NCBI GenBank assembly: GCA_963556495.2 | Contig: OY747712.1 | Location: forward strand, 14,667,235-14,731,234 | Source: Valencia hispanica | Lineage: Eukaryota > Chordata > Actinopteri > Cyprinodontiformes > Valenciidae | Direction: 5' to 3' | DNA length: 64,000 nt | In this document: in pieces, positions 1 to 12,948 of the stretch | Numbering within the stretch: the first letter of the stretch is position 1 | Layout of the letters: the number at the start of each line of letters is the position of its first letter | Notes under the pieces: model-generated | What the model saw: only the letters and a program-made list of their open reading frames with translations | What the model was told of the DNA's origin: nothing | Database searches by the model: none | Program-made: the position numbers and the translations under genes

Positions 1-714
1 TGTGACTTGATGCTCAAGTAATTTGTTTTGTCCATCCCAAAGCCTTAGGAGTGATCAGATTTCTTGGGAAGCTCCCCCAAATTCTTGAATGGATTTTTCT
101 CGACAATCGTCTCAAGGCTGCGGTTATTCCCTGTTGGTGATGCATCTTTTTCTTCCACTCAGCTTTCTATGAATATGCTGGAGTATATTACTTTGAACAA
201 CAGAAGTTCAGGGAACCTTTACAGGCTTTTTGAGTTAATTAGCTGATTAGGGTGTGACGCCATGAGTTTCCAATATTTAACATTTTCACAATATAGATTT
301 TTTTAGGTATTTCTTTTTTTTTTAGATGAACTTGTTTATGTAGGTCCTTCCACGTATTGGATCTTGTGATATCACAGATCGTAAAGGATCTCTGTTCTTG
401 ACTTGCTGACCTCCCTTTTTTATATGTAGTACATTACTTATTGGGATGGGAAATATGAAGTGTCAACATTGTTTGTAAGTTTAAACAAACATGGAAAAGA
501 ACTGCAGTTTCATCTGGTGTTTTTAAAGCAAACAATCCTAAAGAAAAACTGAAAGTTGTTATGACTAGAAACTAGAGTCGACTAGAGGTGTAGGGATTAG
601 ATTTATTAGATACAGTTATTAGACAAACACAAGACATACTTTTACAGGTATTTTTAACCAGACTACAAATAACTTTTAAAAATATGTATATATATATATA
701 TTTTTTTTTTTTTA

Positions 715-840
715 TTAGGCAAGGCAAGTTTATTTGTATATCACGTTTCAGACTCAAGGCAATTTAAAATGCTTTACATAGTGGAAAAAATAAAACAACA
801 AACAAGCAGTGGGAAAATAAAGGCGAACGATGAAAAGGTG
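715..840 (-). mobile_element. L2-type LINE 3'-UTR fragment
   Basis: AGGCAAGGCAAGTTTATTTG followed by GGCAATTTAAAATGCTTTAC is the reverse complement of the L2 3' end seen at 45348. Only the terminal ~120 bp are present, the usual result of strong 5' truncation. Confidence 0.7.
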
Positions 841-1225
841 AACAGTACACCAGCCTAACGATGACCATCCTGTGTGATCAGATCAGTTACACATTTTATA
901 TGTAGAAAAACAAAACATAGCCACGACACCTAGCAGAAAACAGGCCCGCTAATGTTTCCGTGACATCACAGCTACATGAATGACTTGTGGTAGATAATTA
1001 ATCAGGCGTCAACACAGCTAAGATTGATCTGCCTTTTTGTGTAGTTAATGTGGTTTAGATGATAAAAAGCTCGCCTGTACTATCTTACCAGACGTGACCT
1101 GATTGGGAAATGGAGAATAAATGTGGGACTTTAGAGAGCTCGGCATCAGCGCAGAGTTTTTAACCCGTAAAGCCGCCGACGGCATCGCTTGGCGCTGCTT
1201 AAATGTGCCTGGACGCACTACACAT

Positions 1226-1603
1226 TAGGGTATGTGTTCTGGTAAAAACCTGATGATACGATATAACGTGATACTATGAGTTAGACAATATATTGTGATT
1301 TTTTAAAACTTAATTCAACTGTAGAAAAACGGTCACAGCATTTTAAACACTCCAACTTGTTTCATACTTTTAACACATCCAGTTTTATTACTAGATCTGG
1401 TTGATCCAGTGGAACGAAGAAGGTGAAAACAGGCCACCAACTACCAGTCATACTTTTTTATTTTTTATTTTACTTCAAAAATGACTGTCATCATTAATGG
1501 TTTTATTCAAACAAAAACAAAAAATCGATGCATTGCTTTTGAATATCGTTACAATATCGTGACATAAAATATTGCGATATATCGATATGTTCTTACATCC
1601 CTA
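1226..1603. mobile_element. Non-autonomous hAT-like element, family A copy 1
   Basis: This 378-bp element has TAGGG...ATGT ends inverted as ACATCCCTA on the right. It is flanked by near-identical 8-bp direct repeats, CTACACAT (1218-1225) and CTAAACAT (1604-1611), as expected of hAT insertions. It has no coding capacity. Its internal sequence (ACACTCCAACTTGTTTCATA, the ATGACTGTCATCATTAATGG block, AATATCG runs) recurs at 3814-4463 and 27816-28178. Confidence 0.75.
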
Positions 1604-3142
1604 CTAAACATTTTCTTCTTGGTGGTAATTTTAACGAAGTGATTACTGCAGTGGGTGCAACTCCAAAAAGGCTATATAAAAAATATTGGCCAAAAATTTA
1701 CTCATCTAAGTACCGATTTGGCTTTTTTCAGACATTTATTTTTTAAAACTGAGAGCCGTCCAGGTGACGACACCTTTAGGAGACTCATGTCCTTCAATGT
1801 GTCAAAGAAAAGATTGTATTCAGACGGACAAATCAATGCAGGGGTCACCATCGTCCTCAGTGTGTCTTGAGCGCATTCACACCTATATTCGGCACTGTTC
1901 GCACTCGGCAGGATCCCTTGGGATGCATGCAAGCGCCAGGTGTTATTAGGGCCGTTTGATTTCCATACAAGGTGATCAAATACAGTCCAGAATAATTATA
2001 AAGGGTAAAATAGCTCTTTAGCTCAGCATCAAGCTTCAAATCGATTGCTAATTTCCTCCTCATGTGTACAGGCTCAAAACAAAAGCATTGAAACATAGAT
2101 TTTTGTGCTTTCGCTAATAGGAAAAGTTTGCCAAATCATGAGCGACGGTACTGAGTCGCATATGACTATATTGTAAATTATTTGGTCACGTCTGTCGCAG
2201 TTTATTGTGTTCTTCCGATTGCCGCAAAATGAATGATCTGGACGCTTCGTCGATGCCAGTTTCGCCAATGGAGGTCACGCTGGTTCCAACTGGATCGCTG
2301 CTCCGCGAGGTTGACTTCCTCGTGATGATCTGGTCTTGTGAGCAGAACTTTCTTCAAACCTTTAAAACAGTCATGAGAATGTTTGTGAGCGTTGGTGCTT
2401 AAACGGCGTCAGTCTGGGTCGCTTTGGGTCCAACAGCCAGCTCAGACGTGGTGTTTTGGCTGCACGAGGCTTTCAGAAGGCAGCGAAGAGTTAAATCCTA
2501 ATGCCATAAACGAACGTTTGTGCCTCAGCTGAACCTTATATGGAGAATTAGCCAGCTGACAGAGACATGGAGCATAATCTCATAAAGGACCTTCATATTT
2601 TACCCTGTTTGAGAAATTCAGCTGTAATTCAACTTATTCTGATAACCAGTCGGTCACAGGGTTTAATTTTCCTCATCAGATTAACCTTTCCGTTCGCTCT
2701 AATCTCAAATGGATGAAGGCCTAAATTGCATTGGTATGGTGTTGAATTTTTTAATTTTTTTTGGCTACTCTGCTGCATTTGAACTGCAGAAATTTAATTT
2801 AAAGAAAAAGCAGAAGCTTGGTTCTTTAAAGCTGGTTTTATGGATTAATATGAGGAAGGAATGCAATCTCAAAAAGCAAGAGGAGAACTTCTAATCTTAT
2901 TTTATGCCGCATCGATGCACCCTTTCCCTATGTGCGAGTCGAATGCTTTGTTTTGCAAATAAATGTCCCTTCTGGCATCGTGTAACCTGACTATGAACCA
3001 ACCCTAACTTAATTATTTAACTGCGGTAATCTAATTTAAACTGTAAATTGTAAAAGAAACAATTACATAATTTAGAGGGTTTATTTTTTCATTTTATTTG
3101 AGTGAAAATAAAATGGTTTCTGTCAGGCATTCAGGAGCAACG

Positions 3143-3464
3143 TTAGAAGCGGGCCTCGTCTTCTTCTGCTGTCGGAGAGAATCTTGAGCTAAATTGGTCC
3201 GTGTCTATATGAGAGACCTGGACTGTTTTGGAGGCTCTCTTGGGATTCCTCCAGCAAAGCAACGAGGGCAGCCCTCCTCTCCTGGCTGGTATTTTTAGAC
3301 TCCGACGGGCCTGAGGGGACCCTAAACTCTGCGTGTATGCAGCAAGATGAAAAAGATGGAGCGTACAGTGTTTGAGGAAGAGGTGGGATGTCGGAGTTAG
3401 GCGGTGAATGCAGTCTACGGGGGGGTGGGGTGTCGGATGCATCCAGTGTCTCATTCCTTATCAT
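3143..3464 (-). other. Unassigned minus-strand open frames with poly(A) signals
   Basis: Two overlapping minus-strand frames span this GC-richer patch. One (3189-3464) has a protein-like composition (SKNTSQERRAALVALLEESQ). The other ends SPTAEEDEARF and a stop, followed within about 60 bp by AATAAA-type signals on the same strand (3070-3115). A single frameshift would join them into one exon-like unit. I do not recognise the family. It could be a retropseudogene, a terminal exon, or chance. Confidence 0.25.
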
Positions 3465-3813
3465 AACATTTTTCTTTTATGCTTACAGGTAATAAAAGGG
3501 ATTATTTTGATAAGTCGCTGTTATTAAAATGAAGGAATCCCCTAGATTTACTACTGATTATTGTAAGCCTTTGTCCAATTCAGCAAATCCAAAAGAGTTG
3601 TAATGGGGTCAAATTTGTGTTTGTCAATAAAATTAGCTAGAAATTTTCCAAGCTTTCTTTATTTATATAACTTTCCGTTCTTACTCACTGATATCATATT
3701 TTGTACTTTATGTTAAATCTTTGCAGGATTCTTTAAATGCCTTTAGATCAACTTTAAATATGAACAAAGAACCAAAAACCACATCAAATGGTAGAAAAAG
3801 AGAACATATTTAA

Positions 3814-4463
3814 TAGGGATGTGTATTGGTAAAAAATTGGCTATGTATTGCGATACAGGGGAGACGATGCAATGTATTGCTATACTCTGAGTAAGACAAT
3901 ATGTTGTGATAGGGCTGGGCGAAATGGCCTGAAAATAAAATCTCAGATTTTTTCACAACAAATCCGATTTCCGATTTTAATCGATTTTTTTTTTTTCTTC
4001 TCATTTCTCAAACAGAAATAACAAATGACCGAATCTATTTTTTAAACTCTTATTTTAATATCTCCTTTGGGAGTCTACCTCAATTCAAAGTTTTGTGAAA
4101 AATCAAGATTTTCCCAAAAATAAATATTCTTAAATAACAAATTCGAATTAATCGATAAAATCGATATATCGCCCAGCCCTATGTTGTGATAAAAAACAAA
4201 AACAAAACTGAATTTAGCTGTAGAAAAACTGTGACATTTTAGCAAGCTATAGACCACAGACTTCTAAACACTCCAACCTGATCCACTGGAACGAGGAAGG
4301 TGAAAACAGCCACCAACTACCAGGTATACAAAAATGACTGTCATCATTAATGGTTCCATTCAAATTCTCAAACAAATCGATGCTTTGCTTTTGAATATCG
4401 ATACAATATCCTGACATAAAATATCACAATACATCGGCGTATCGATATTATCTTAAATCCCTA
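3814..4463. mobile_element. Non-autonomous hAT-like element, family A copy 2 (interrupted)
   Basis: This is the same family as 1226-1603, starting TAGGGATGTGTATTGGTAAA and ending AAATCCCTA. The flanks ATATTTAA (3806-3813) and ATGTTTAA (4464-4471) are an 8-bp target duplication with one mismatch. It is split by the younger hAT at 3910-4181. Confidence 0.75.
3910..4181. mobile_element. hAT MITE, family B, nested in a family A element
   Basis: This 272-bp element has TAGGGCTGGGCGA / TCGCCCAGCCCTA inverted ends and a perfect 8-bp target duplication TGTTGTGA (3902-3909 and 4182-4189). Its left portion of about 190 bp and right portion of about 80 bp match the ends of the longer element at 16730-17535, but the transposase-derived middle is missing. 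It is therefore an internal-deletion derivative of that family. Confidence 0.85.
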
Positions 4464-4539
4464 ATGTTTAATAAATTGTGTGTATTCTACCCTAAATTAG
4501 CACTAAAATACATTAAACATCTATTGTCACTGCATCAAC

Positions 4540-4870
4540 CTTCAGGTCTTCCTGATTAAGTCTGCTCTAAATCTACTCAGCATCCCCAGAACCAAACATG
4601 GAGAGGCACCATTCAGTTTTTATGCCCCTCTAATCTGGAACAAACTTCCAGAAAAGTGCAATACTGCTGAAACACTGAGTTCCTTTAAATCAAGACTAAA
4701 AACCCATCTGTGTAGAGCTGCCTTTGATTAATGCCAACTAGAACATCATAAATTTAAGTCCTGTTTTTCCATCCATCATTGTTTTTACTTTAAATGTTTT
4801 TTGCTTATTTATTTTGTACTTTGGAATTGCCTTGTTGCTGAAAATGAGCTATACAATTGCTTTGCCTAAA
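4540..4870 (+). mobile_element. L2-type LINE 3' fragment
   Basis: The + strand frame reads [20 protein letters not shown], then [17 protein letters not shown] and a stop, the same C-terminus as the L2 at 45348-47440. The 3' UTR end TTGCTGAAAATGAGCTATAC follows. Confidence 0.8.
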
Positions 4871-6287
4871 TGGCAAAACGTTCAACATGAATCCCGCCCT
4901 TTGTTGCTGATTTTCATTTAGGTGAGTTTCATCCACATTAAAGACTGTTAATCTAGGCAGAGACCCACCAAAATAGACTTGGTCTATGACGGCTGATATC
5001 TGTGCAGGTGGCAACGTTTCTTTTTGACCTGTTTACGTACTTTTAGCTCCAACCTGTGTGAGCTCAAACCCCCCCCCCCCCAAAAAAAACCCAAAGCCTT
5101 AAGGCTGTTTTAAAAACTGAAAAACTAAAGTGTGTTTTAGGAATCAGGAACTCCAGAGCACATAGTTGTTGTAAGCAGACAGGTTTGTACAAAGAGCTCT
5201 TTGACCTTTGTTCGCACATTTAAGTCCAGACGAGAAAAATCTGTTTTAACAGTAGGGATGACTTTTAGAAGCAGTTTTCTGTACAGGTTTTATTCGCAGA
5301 ATATAAGTCACATGTCAACATTCTACCTTTTATCCAGATCAGATAGAAAAACTGTTGCATATATATGGACTGTATGTACTGTATATAGTACTGTTTGTGG
5401 GATAGCTTGCTAAAATGTCAGTTTTTATAAGAAACCTAACATCATGCTTGATTTTTGTTAGTTTTTTTATTATTTGCTGATGTTTTCTGATGTCGAAGGA
5501 GAGATAATATCTGTATTTTGCATTCTGTGCTATGCTGTTTTATACTCCTGCCGAGATGTATTCGTTGTATTTTATTTTCTTTCCCATTAGCTATATTATT
5601 TATCTTTTGTGTAGGCAAAAAAAGATGTCGAAATTTTGCTCCTTCTGATCACCTTTTTAGATTCAGGTTTGTTTTTTTGAGTTGGCCAATGTGGTATGAG
5701 ATGGAGCGTACTTCAAGTCAACACATAATCGATGTATTTTATCAGTAGGTGCAGTTTTGCTTGCCACAGGTTGGCAATATTCCACTCAAACTGTTTTTAA
5801 AGTCTGTTTTAGATTTTTTTTTTTAGCTTAAAAGGGTGTTGCTGAGGCCATTATTTGTGAAGAACTGTTGGACAGTCAGACATCACCGACCAATTTTAAT
5901 ATTTTCAGATGGGAAAAAAATAAATAAATGCATGTTTTTACCAGCCTGCAAATACATATACTGCCATTTTAACAAAAATGTAAAACAAAAACACAAAATG
6001 TTGGTTTGCTGACAACCTGAACATTTATTTTTTGTGATACCTTAGAGATTGTCATTGATTGGCTGGCTTCCGTGACAAACTGTCTTAAGCATTTTGATTG
6101 GTCTAGCCGTTGAAAGCATTTATTACTCATTTTTCGCTGTCAATCGTGAAGTAAGGCGAGATTTTGAAATATTTCCAGATGTTTTCCAATGTTTTGTGAT
6201 AATTCCTAATCAATTTATGATGGTGGCTAATAATGTTCTAGATAAATTCTGTCAGTTAATATTTTCTGAGAGGAGCCAAATAATATT

Positions 6288-6456
6288 CAAATTCAAAAAT
6301 ACTTTATTGATCCCAGAGGGATTAGAAAGATGGAAATAAATAAACATCGGTTGTTAATATCGGCCCTCTGCTACTTATTGGACTGATGCCGATATGTTAA
6401 ACGCCTAACATTGGCCGATACCGATGTTGATGCCGATATATCGTGCATCCCTAGTT
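6288..6456. mobile_element. Rex1-like LINE tail and truncated hAT-like end
   Basis: AATACTTTATTGATCCCAGA (6298-6317) is the reverse complement of the Rex1-type terminus. It is followed by a TATCGGCC...GATATATCGTGCATCCCTA stretch (to 6453) that looks like one end of a hAT-type repeat. Confidence 0.45.
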
Positions 6457-8546
6457 TTTATTTCTCTCTCAGGACCTAAATGGGTTAACTCTGAAGGATT
6501 TACTCCTGAAGGATTTACGGCCGAGAACTAGAGCTTTATAAAATATCGAATCTCAATGCAAATTGCAAGGAACTGCCTGGATGCAATATTTGGTAGAGTT
6601 TTATATCCCAAGTTCCATGCATTCATGCTCTGCATATCTCTTGGATATTTCGCCAGTTGAATGTACTTTATCGTATCTCAATGCCCGTTTACTTCCTTGG
6701 TAAAGGTCATGTGGTGTGGTGGGGAGATGGTGTACTGGTAAAGAGAGAAACATGTTTTAAATATGAGGACTTAATTGCAATTTATAGCAATGGCATCACG
6801 GTTAAAGGTTTTCCTGAAATCGTGTAGCCCTTTGAAAGGAGAAGTAGGTAACAGGGGTGTAACGATACCTAAAAATCCCAAGACACGATATTGAAGTCAT
6901 GAGAACAAGACGGGACGAAATTTTAATATTGCTTTCAAGGTGACTTCAGAGAGCGCATTTATGCTGCAAAAACGCCTTTTTGTGCTGCTTTTGTTAAAAT
7001 GTATTTAGCTAGAAACTCAACAAAACAGATTTCCTGAATCTCTCCAGACCTTAGAGCAGTGCTTCAACTATGCATGGCCTGCAGTACGACATTTCCCAGT
7101 CGCTATTGATAAGGTGCGCTGTGATTGCGATGTAGCTCGGCGTACGGCCAGCCATCCTTGTTGTTATAGCGATGCCTTCAGCGTCTGATCAACTTGTCAG
7201 TGCTTGCGTATTTTTTGCGTCTCTTCTGACACTGTCGGCGTTGATCGTTTCAACTGTAAACCCAAAAATGCTGCCAAATGTAGGATTTGAAGAGTAGTCG
7301 GGGAATCGTCTATTACAACTTCATCCAAACTGCAGCTGGCTAGTGCTCACGAAACAGCGGTCACCTCGACAAGAAATATCTCAATGTTTTAATGTCTTCT
7401 ATGGTGAGATCTTGAATCTGAAATGTCTAAAGCATTCTCTGCACAAGCTTCTCAGAAAATCTTTCTATCTAGGCAATCTGTTTTTACTCTAATAAACACA
7501 GCGGAAACCGCCCTGCTTCCTGGTAATGTTTCCGTGGGTGGAGGGATTGGATTTTGTTTTCTAATTTCTTTTTTTTTTTAAATCACATCTCTTCCTTGAA
7601 GATGTACATCTTTCTCCTTCTAGGTTCGTGAAGCACATTCTTTTTTTTTCTTAATTTGGACCAATATTCTGCCCTATCCTGGGAGATAACATGTTTTTCA
7701 CAACCGCAGTGTTTTCCGACATGGTCGTGATAAGGACAGTGAAGCTCCTTGCTCCAACAGTTCAAGGTTCAATTACTCGTCAGCTGAAATAAATTAATAT
7801 CGGTAGTTTTCCAGGGAGACGCTTCTTCGCCTGTTTGCTTTGCTAAAACAAATTGGTGACCTTTATTAGGTTGAGCAATGATCACCAAGACTGAATTTGT
7901 AACTGCTTATAACATCGCAACAGGTTTACAACAAAGAGATTAGATAGATTGTGACTTTGAGGAAGTTTCTCATATTTCTTGTGACTTCCTTCTCTGTAAA
8001 AGTACACAATAAAACTCGACAGACTGTTAAAACCTTTCTCGGGGTGGAGGTTTTTCAAGTTCGAAGGAATGCTTGTTATGCTACACCTGTCTATGAAACA
8101 ATTCCCCAGTCATGAGTATAACTCGACGTTTAGTCGGATGGAGTCTGGTAGTCTGCTTATCTCTCTTAGTAATACTGATGAATGAATGAAGGTTAACAGT
8201 TGAGTTTATAGAGCTTCCACTGAGCTGGGAAATCCATTAACAACAAAATATTGTTTTCTTTTTGTTTTAAATAGCAGTAATTTGATGGTTTTTTCTTTAA
8301 TTTATTTAGATTTTATCCATAGTATTCCAAAATTTAAAATAAATTAAAATGAGTAAAACACTTTGTAACATTTAACTTTGCATGATATTTTAACCCAAAA
8401 TCTAAATTCATTTGAGGTTTGCAGTCAATTCTGATTGTGAGAGAGAGAATGAATTGTTTCTGAGTTTGTTTATCATAGCAGCATCTGAAAAACACAGCAG
8501 GGTGGAAATTAAGCTGGAAAAATTTACCAGCCTCACAGCCTTTTTA

Positions 8547-9159
8547 GGGGCTGTTCACACGACAACGTTGCCGTTTTTGTTTGAAAGCGCACTGCGTTTA
8601 CACGACAGGGCGCGCGATGGAAAACGATGTAGTACATATGCCCGGCCTTTAGATGGCAGTGGGCCCCGTGTATGCAGTGTTCCAAGGTTTCCCCCTCATA
8701 ACCCGGAAAAGAAACATTTCATGATGTAGTTCTCCTCCGCTTAAATAAAGGCGTATTGATTATTTGGCGCACGTATGGTATGCGTTTCCGTTGGCGATCG
8801 CATAGAAGCCTGATGATCTCCAAGTTTTGCTTACAGAGACCAAATAACTTCAGAAGCTGCATCAGCAGTAACCGCATACCTGGATCCGCCATTGTTGTTG
8901 TTTTTCTGTAGAAAGGCGGAGTGCGCAAGTGCAACATGTCCGTAGGCGGCTGGCAGTGATGTCATCGTATTCAAAAGTCTCCGGCTTGCGTTTATATGAA
9001 AACGAATCACCCACCGTTTTCAGAACTCTCCACTCTGGAAGCCGTTTTCCAAAAGCTGCGTTTTCGCCCCCTCGTTTTCCCGTTGTCGTGTAAACGAGAG
9101 GCCGAATGGGAGAGAAAAACCTCAGTTTTGCTGAAAAACATTGTCGTGTAAACAGCCCC
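8547..9159. mobile_element. Non-autonomous Harbinger-like element (TTA target duplication)
   Basis: The inverted ends GGGGCTGTTCACACGACAA and TTGTCGTGTAAACAGCCCC match closely and are flanked by TTA on both sides (8544-8546 and 9160-9162), the target type of PIF/Harbinger elements. It is 613 bp and relatively GC-rich. It holds open frames on both strands, but none resembles a known protein. Confidence 0.65.
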
Positions 9160-9224
9160 TTAATCAACCTTCCACTCTGATCAAGTTTCTTGACCAAGGA
9201 AGTAGAAAGTAGGGCTGGGCGATA

Positions 9225-9435
9225 CAGCCTCGAATCAAAGGATATATTGAACAGTTAGAACCGTTATCTACAAATGGAGAAAACATGAAAGTGTAGTAAA
9301 CCTTCCCAGGAGTGGCCGGTCTACCAAAACTACTCCAAAAGCATGTTGGCAACACAATGGCCCAAAGCTTACCAGATTGTCCAGCTCTGAATGTCTTAGA
9401 AAAAAACATTTGAAGGTTTTGGAGTGACCTGGATT
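9225..9435 (+). mobile_element. Tc1/mariner transposase fragment
   Basis: In one frame the sequence reads RSGRSTKTTP, the signature of the Tc1 DNA-binding region (family consensus RSGRPTKTTP), near 9307-9336. It is only a fragment, cut at its right edge by the hAT at 9436. The continuation after 11032 (ACAATCCAGCTG) may be the other side. Confidence 0.5.
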
Positions 9436-11024
9436 TAGGGCTGGGCGATATAGAAAGAGCATATCGATAAAGGGAATAGTCATATTGATCGATATCGATA
9501 ATTATCGCTAAATATCACAAAACTTTAAAAATATATTTTAAGCGCCTCCCCGGTCATTTTGTTATTCTTCAATGAACTAATTTTAACTAAGAATTAAATT
9601 AATTCATTTTTCAAACACCTCTTTTTATCATGAATAAGTTTGTAAGACACAGAAACAAATAAAGAGACCTGAGTAACATCAGTAAATACAAAGAAAAGTC
9701 ATATTATTAACCATTATATTATACATTTTTTAATTAATTGAAATTAAAGGCTTATCTTGATGCATTTTAATCTTTTAAACATTTTATGACATGTTATAAT
9801 ATTAATGGCTGAAACCTTTGGTTCAGGTTGTCAATAAAGCTTAGGCTATGTGCACACGTAGTTGTAAAAAAACAACAAAAAAACGAATATTTTCACCACC
9901 TCGTTTAAAAAAAAAATCTCCGTCCACACCTAACCGCATAAAGTGTTGTTAAGCACATTCATAGACGTGCCAAACCTGTAGGGGGCAGTAGTTCCCCCAA
10001 ATCCTATCCACTCAGAGTAACTTTCTATGTTCTAACCTCTAACTTCTACATGAGCTGGTTAAAGCTGGCAAGTAAAAAGCGTTTGGACAATCGATGATGC
10101 GACATCTCGGAGGGCATAAATGCGTTTCTGAGTGTAAACACAGATAGCACAAGTGATGTTGGAGCATTTTTGTCCCGGAAAGTGACGTTGCGGAGCTGAA
10201 ACCTCCGGTTATTTCTGTCCACACGCAAACACTTAAAACGGAGAAAACACGAATCTCTGCTTTGGCCGGAGTTTGTAGAAATAAATTTTCTGTGGTTAAA
10301 AACGGGGTTTTCGTGTAAATGAGAGGTCAAACCGCAGGGAAATATCTGCGTTTTTCCTTTGTGTAAACGGGGCCTTTCAGCCGGCTTGCCTTTCCAACCC
10401 TGCTGTGTTTTTTAAAGCGTTTTTCGCTTCTGACGACCGGGGGCAGAACCGAGGGAGACATTTTAAAAGCCACAGGTGTTGTTAGCAGCGCGACCTGGGT
10501 AAGTTTCCTGTCTCTCTGTAACAGATTCGCATCGAGCCGGGAGAGGGGAGTCCTGCTTAAGACAACTGGTCATAGTATTTTATTTGGTTTATTATTGCTA
10601 CGTTTAGTGTTTTAGTGCGTCGAGGATCGGTTCAAAACGGGATGCAACCTTTACCTGAGTCACTGAAACATTTATCCAGAACAACTTCCTCCGCTGCTCC
10701 CTTGCTGTGAGATCTGACTGACGTGAAGTTACGGTGATGGTTCGTCTACGGACTATCAACAAATTCTGTTTCAGCTCAAATCATTTCATCCGTTTTGTGG
10801 TTTGAAAGGAGAGAGGAGTGGCTGACAGAGCTGCTGCCTATCAGCGGTAATGATTTGTTTGGAGTAAGTAATAATTGTTGTATTAAGCTACCTGATGGGC
10901 TATAATGAAAAAATGAGCGAAAACTTTTTTTTCTATCGAACTTTTTTATCGACCCCTTTTTTTTCTATCGCACCACCCGTCTATCGATCGATATATATTG
11001 CTATCGAATTATCGCCCAGCCCTA
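9436..11024. mobile_element. hAT element, family B-related, with secondary insertion
   Basis: The 15-bp inverted ends TAGGGCTGGGCGATA are flanked by a perfect 8-bp target duplication CCTGGATT (9428-9435 and 11025-11032). No transposase frame is recognisable in the 1589 bp. A different repeat, beginning near 9843 (CTATGTGCACACGTAG) and ending near 10377 (GTGTAAACGGGGCC), seems inserted within it. The element itself sits beside a Tc1-like fragment. Confidence 0.75.
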
Positions 11025-11634
11025 CCTGGATTACAATCCAGCTGTACGTTAATTTATTTTATCTTATAGCACTGATGCTGCAGAGGCTGATGGTTTTGTA
11101 GCACAGACAAAAAAAAGTTGTAGCAGCAACATAATTTATTTTCTAAAAACCAACTGTAGTGCATGTCATTACTTATAAACACACGGACGTTAGAAATGCA
11201 TACAATATTCATTGTATAACAATAACAATAAATATTTTCAAACTTGGTAATTTCAGTGAAATTGCTAACATATTAGCTTTATATTTGTGTGGATGTATTT
11301 AATACATAGGTGTGTCCATATACATTGGGAAATGTGAGCAGTTTAGGTGAAAATGCAATACATATAATAGAAAAGTCCTAAATTGTCCCACATTGGGGAA
11401 ATCTAAGGGTAATAGCAGCAAAGTGACAGATTCATACTAAGACAAAAACACGAAATATAAAAAACTGAATTAGGAATAACAGTGTATTGTAAGGGCAAAA
11501 TTACAACACTAAAATACTGTGAAGTTATTAAAAATGGCATACCCCAGTTCAAGAAATGTGCAACTGAGCTGGATAATGTTAAAATATTTATGAAATATAC
11601 ATGTCTAAATAAAAAAATGTGCAGACAACAAAGA

Positions 11635-11830
11635 TGTGCAATGATAAACAACCCTGAGCATCTCTTGTGAGACTATCATTCAACAACAATGTCTTCAGTC
11701 AGAGGCTTCTTCAGTTTCGCTGTAACACGGACTGCTACAGGAGATCCTTCCTACTCACAGCCATCAGCGTATACAACAACTCCCTGAAGAAATTTGAATA
11801 GTATGAGCTATAACGAGACTAAATTTTCCA
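11635..11830 (+). mobile_element. Rex1-like LINE fragment
   Basis: AACCCTGAGCATCTC and TCGCTGTAACACGGACTGCT repeat the sequence at 13250-13360. It is a second, slightly longer copy of the same LINE end, without the terminal CCCTCTGGGATC block. Confidence 0.55.
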
Positions 11831-12948
11831 CCATCAGTGGTGAATTATGAGTTTTTAATGTTTTATTTGTGTTAAGTTATTTACAGAATTAAATGTGCCA
11901 TTAAATGTTCAGAAGTAAAACTTACACAGTCAGTTGCACAATGTCAGCAGATTTTCACAAGGAGTCACAACAATTAAACATGGGTCTTATTGTTTCCTTA
12001 AACTCCTATTCTTTGTAAATCTATCAGTATAGAGCAGAGTAAAAACAACTTTATAGTGACTTTGTTTTATCCGTCTCATAAAACAGAGCGTTCCTCCTTC
12101 AGTCTTACACCCCGACGACTTTTCACATCTTTAAATGATGAATTACAGCTGTCTAAATTGTAAGTGTTGCATCTACTAAAAGGATATTTTGGAATAAGCT
12201 AAACCTGCACAGTTCGCCTGTAAACAACATGCAATCATTTAGTCTTTTCATGTTGTTAGGCATGTTTCATATCGATTCAGTTCAGGTAGCTGTATCCAAA
12301 CTTTTGACCAGTACATACAACCATATTTTTCATATAATTTTCATATATTTCATGTGAAATCATAAGCAAATTCTGACAGTCACCGAGCTGTTGGATAGAT
12401 GTCATAAGACGTGCTTTCTGTACAGTGTCCCAAGCTAATTCGCCCAGATTGAGTTTGTTGTACCTCTGACTTGGCAGCCTCCAGTGTTTTTGACTTCGGA
12501 TTGATGATCAAAACAGATTGTGCCGACCCTGGTTAACGACCTAATTTGAAGCCAATGCTGTCACAAGATGGAAATCTGTTGCATAAACGCTGACAATGAT
12601 ACAGGACCCGACAGGGGAAGGACTCCCATTTCCAATGTCATCATGGGACATCTATATGAAATTATCTGTCGGGGAGGGGGGAGATGGTAATTGATTCAGG
12701 TGGTTTGTTGGATCTCCTCTACAGTAGAGGGATTTTATATGATGGACCTACTCAATATACTGTATAAATGTTGCTGAAAACTAAAGGATGAAAAATTGTT
12801 TGACTAAAAATATAAATATACATTTAAAAATAAATACACAGAGGGGCATGCAGGTATGTCTTTAGCAACTTTCTACAAAAATGAAATGCAAAAGTGTTAA
12901 ACGAGTCAATTTAAATGGTTTGTGAAATGTTTTTTTATTTGTTTGGGC

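Larger units (their letters stand above)
4471..8546. other. Probable vapa intron 1: no gene seen
   Basis: AT-rich sequence with the L2 end (4540-4870), a poly-C run near 5070, LINE/hAT scraps at 6288-6456, and a possible hAT-type start near 6853 (GGGGTGTAACGATACC). The rest, and likewise 1604-3142, shows nothing recognisable. Confidence 0.6.
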
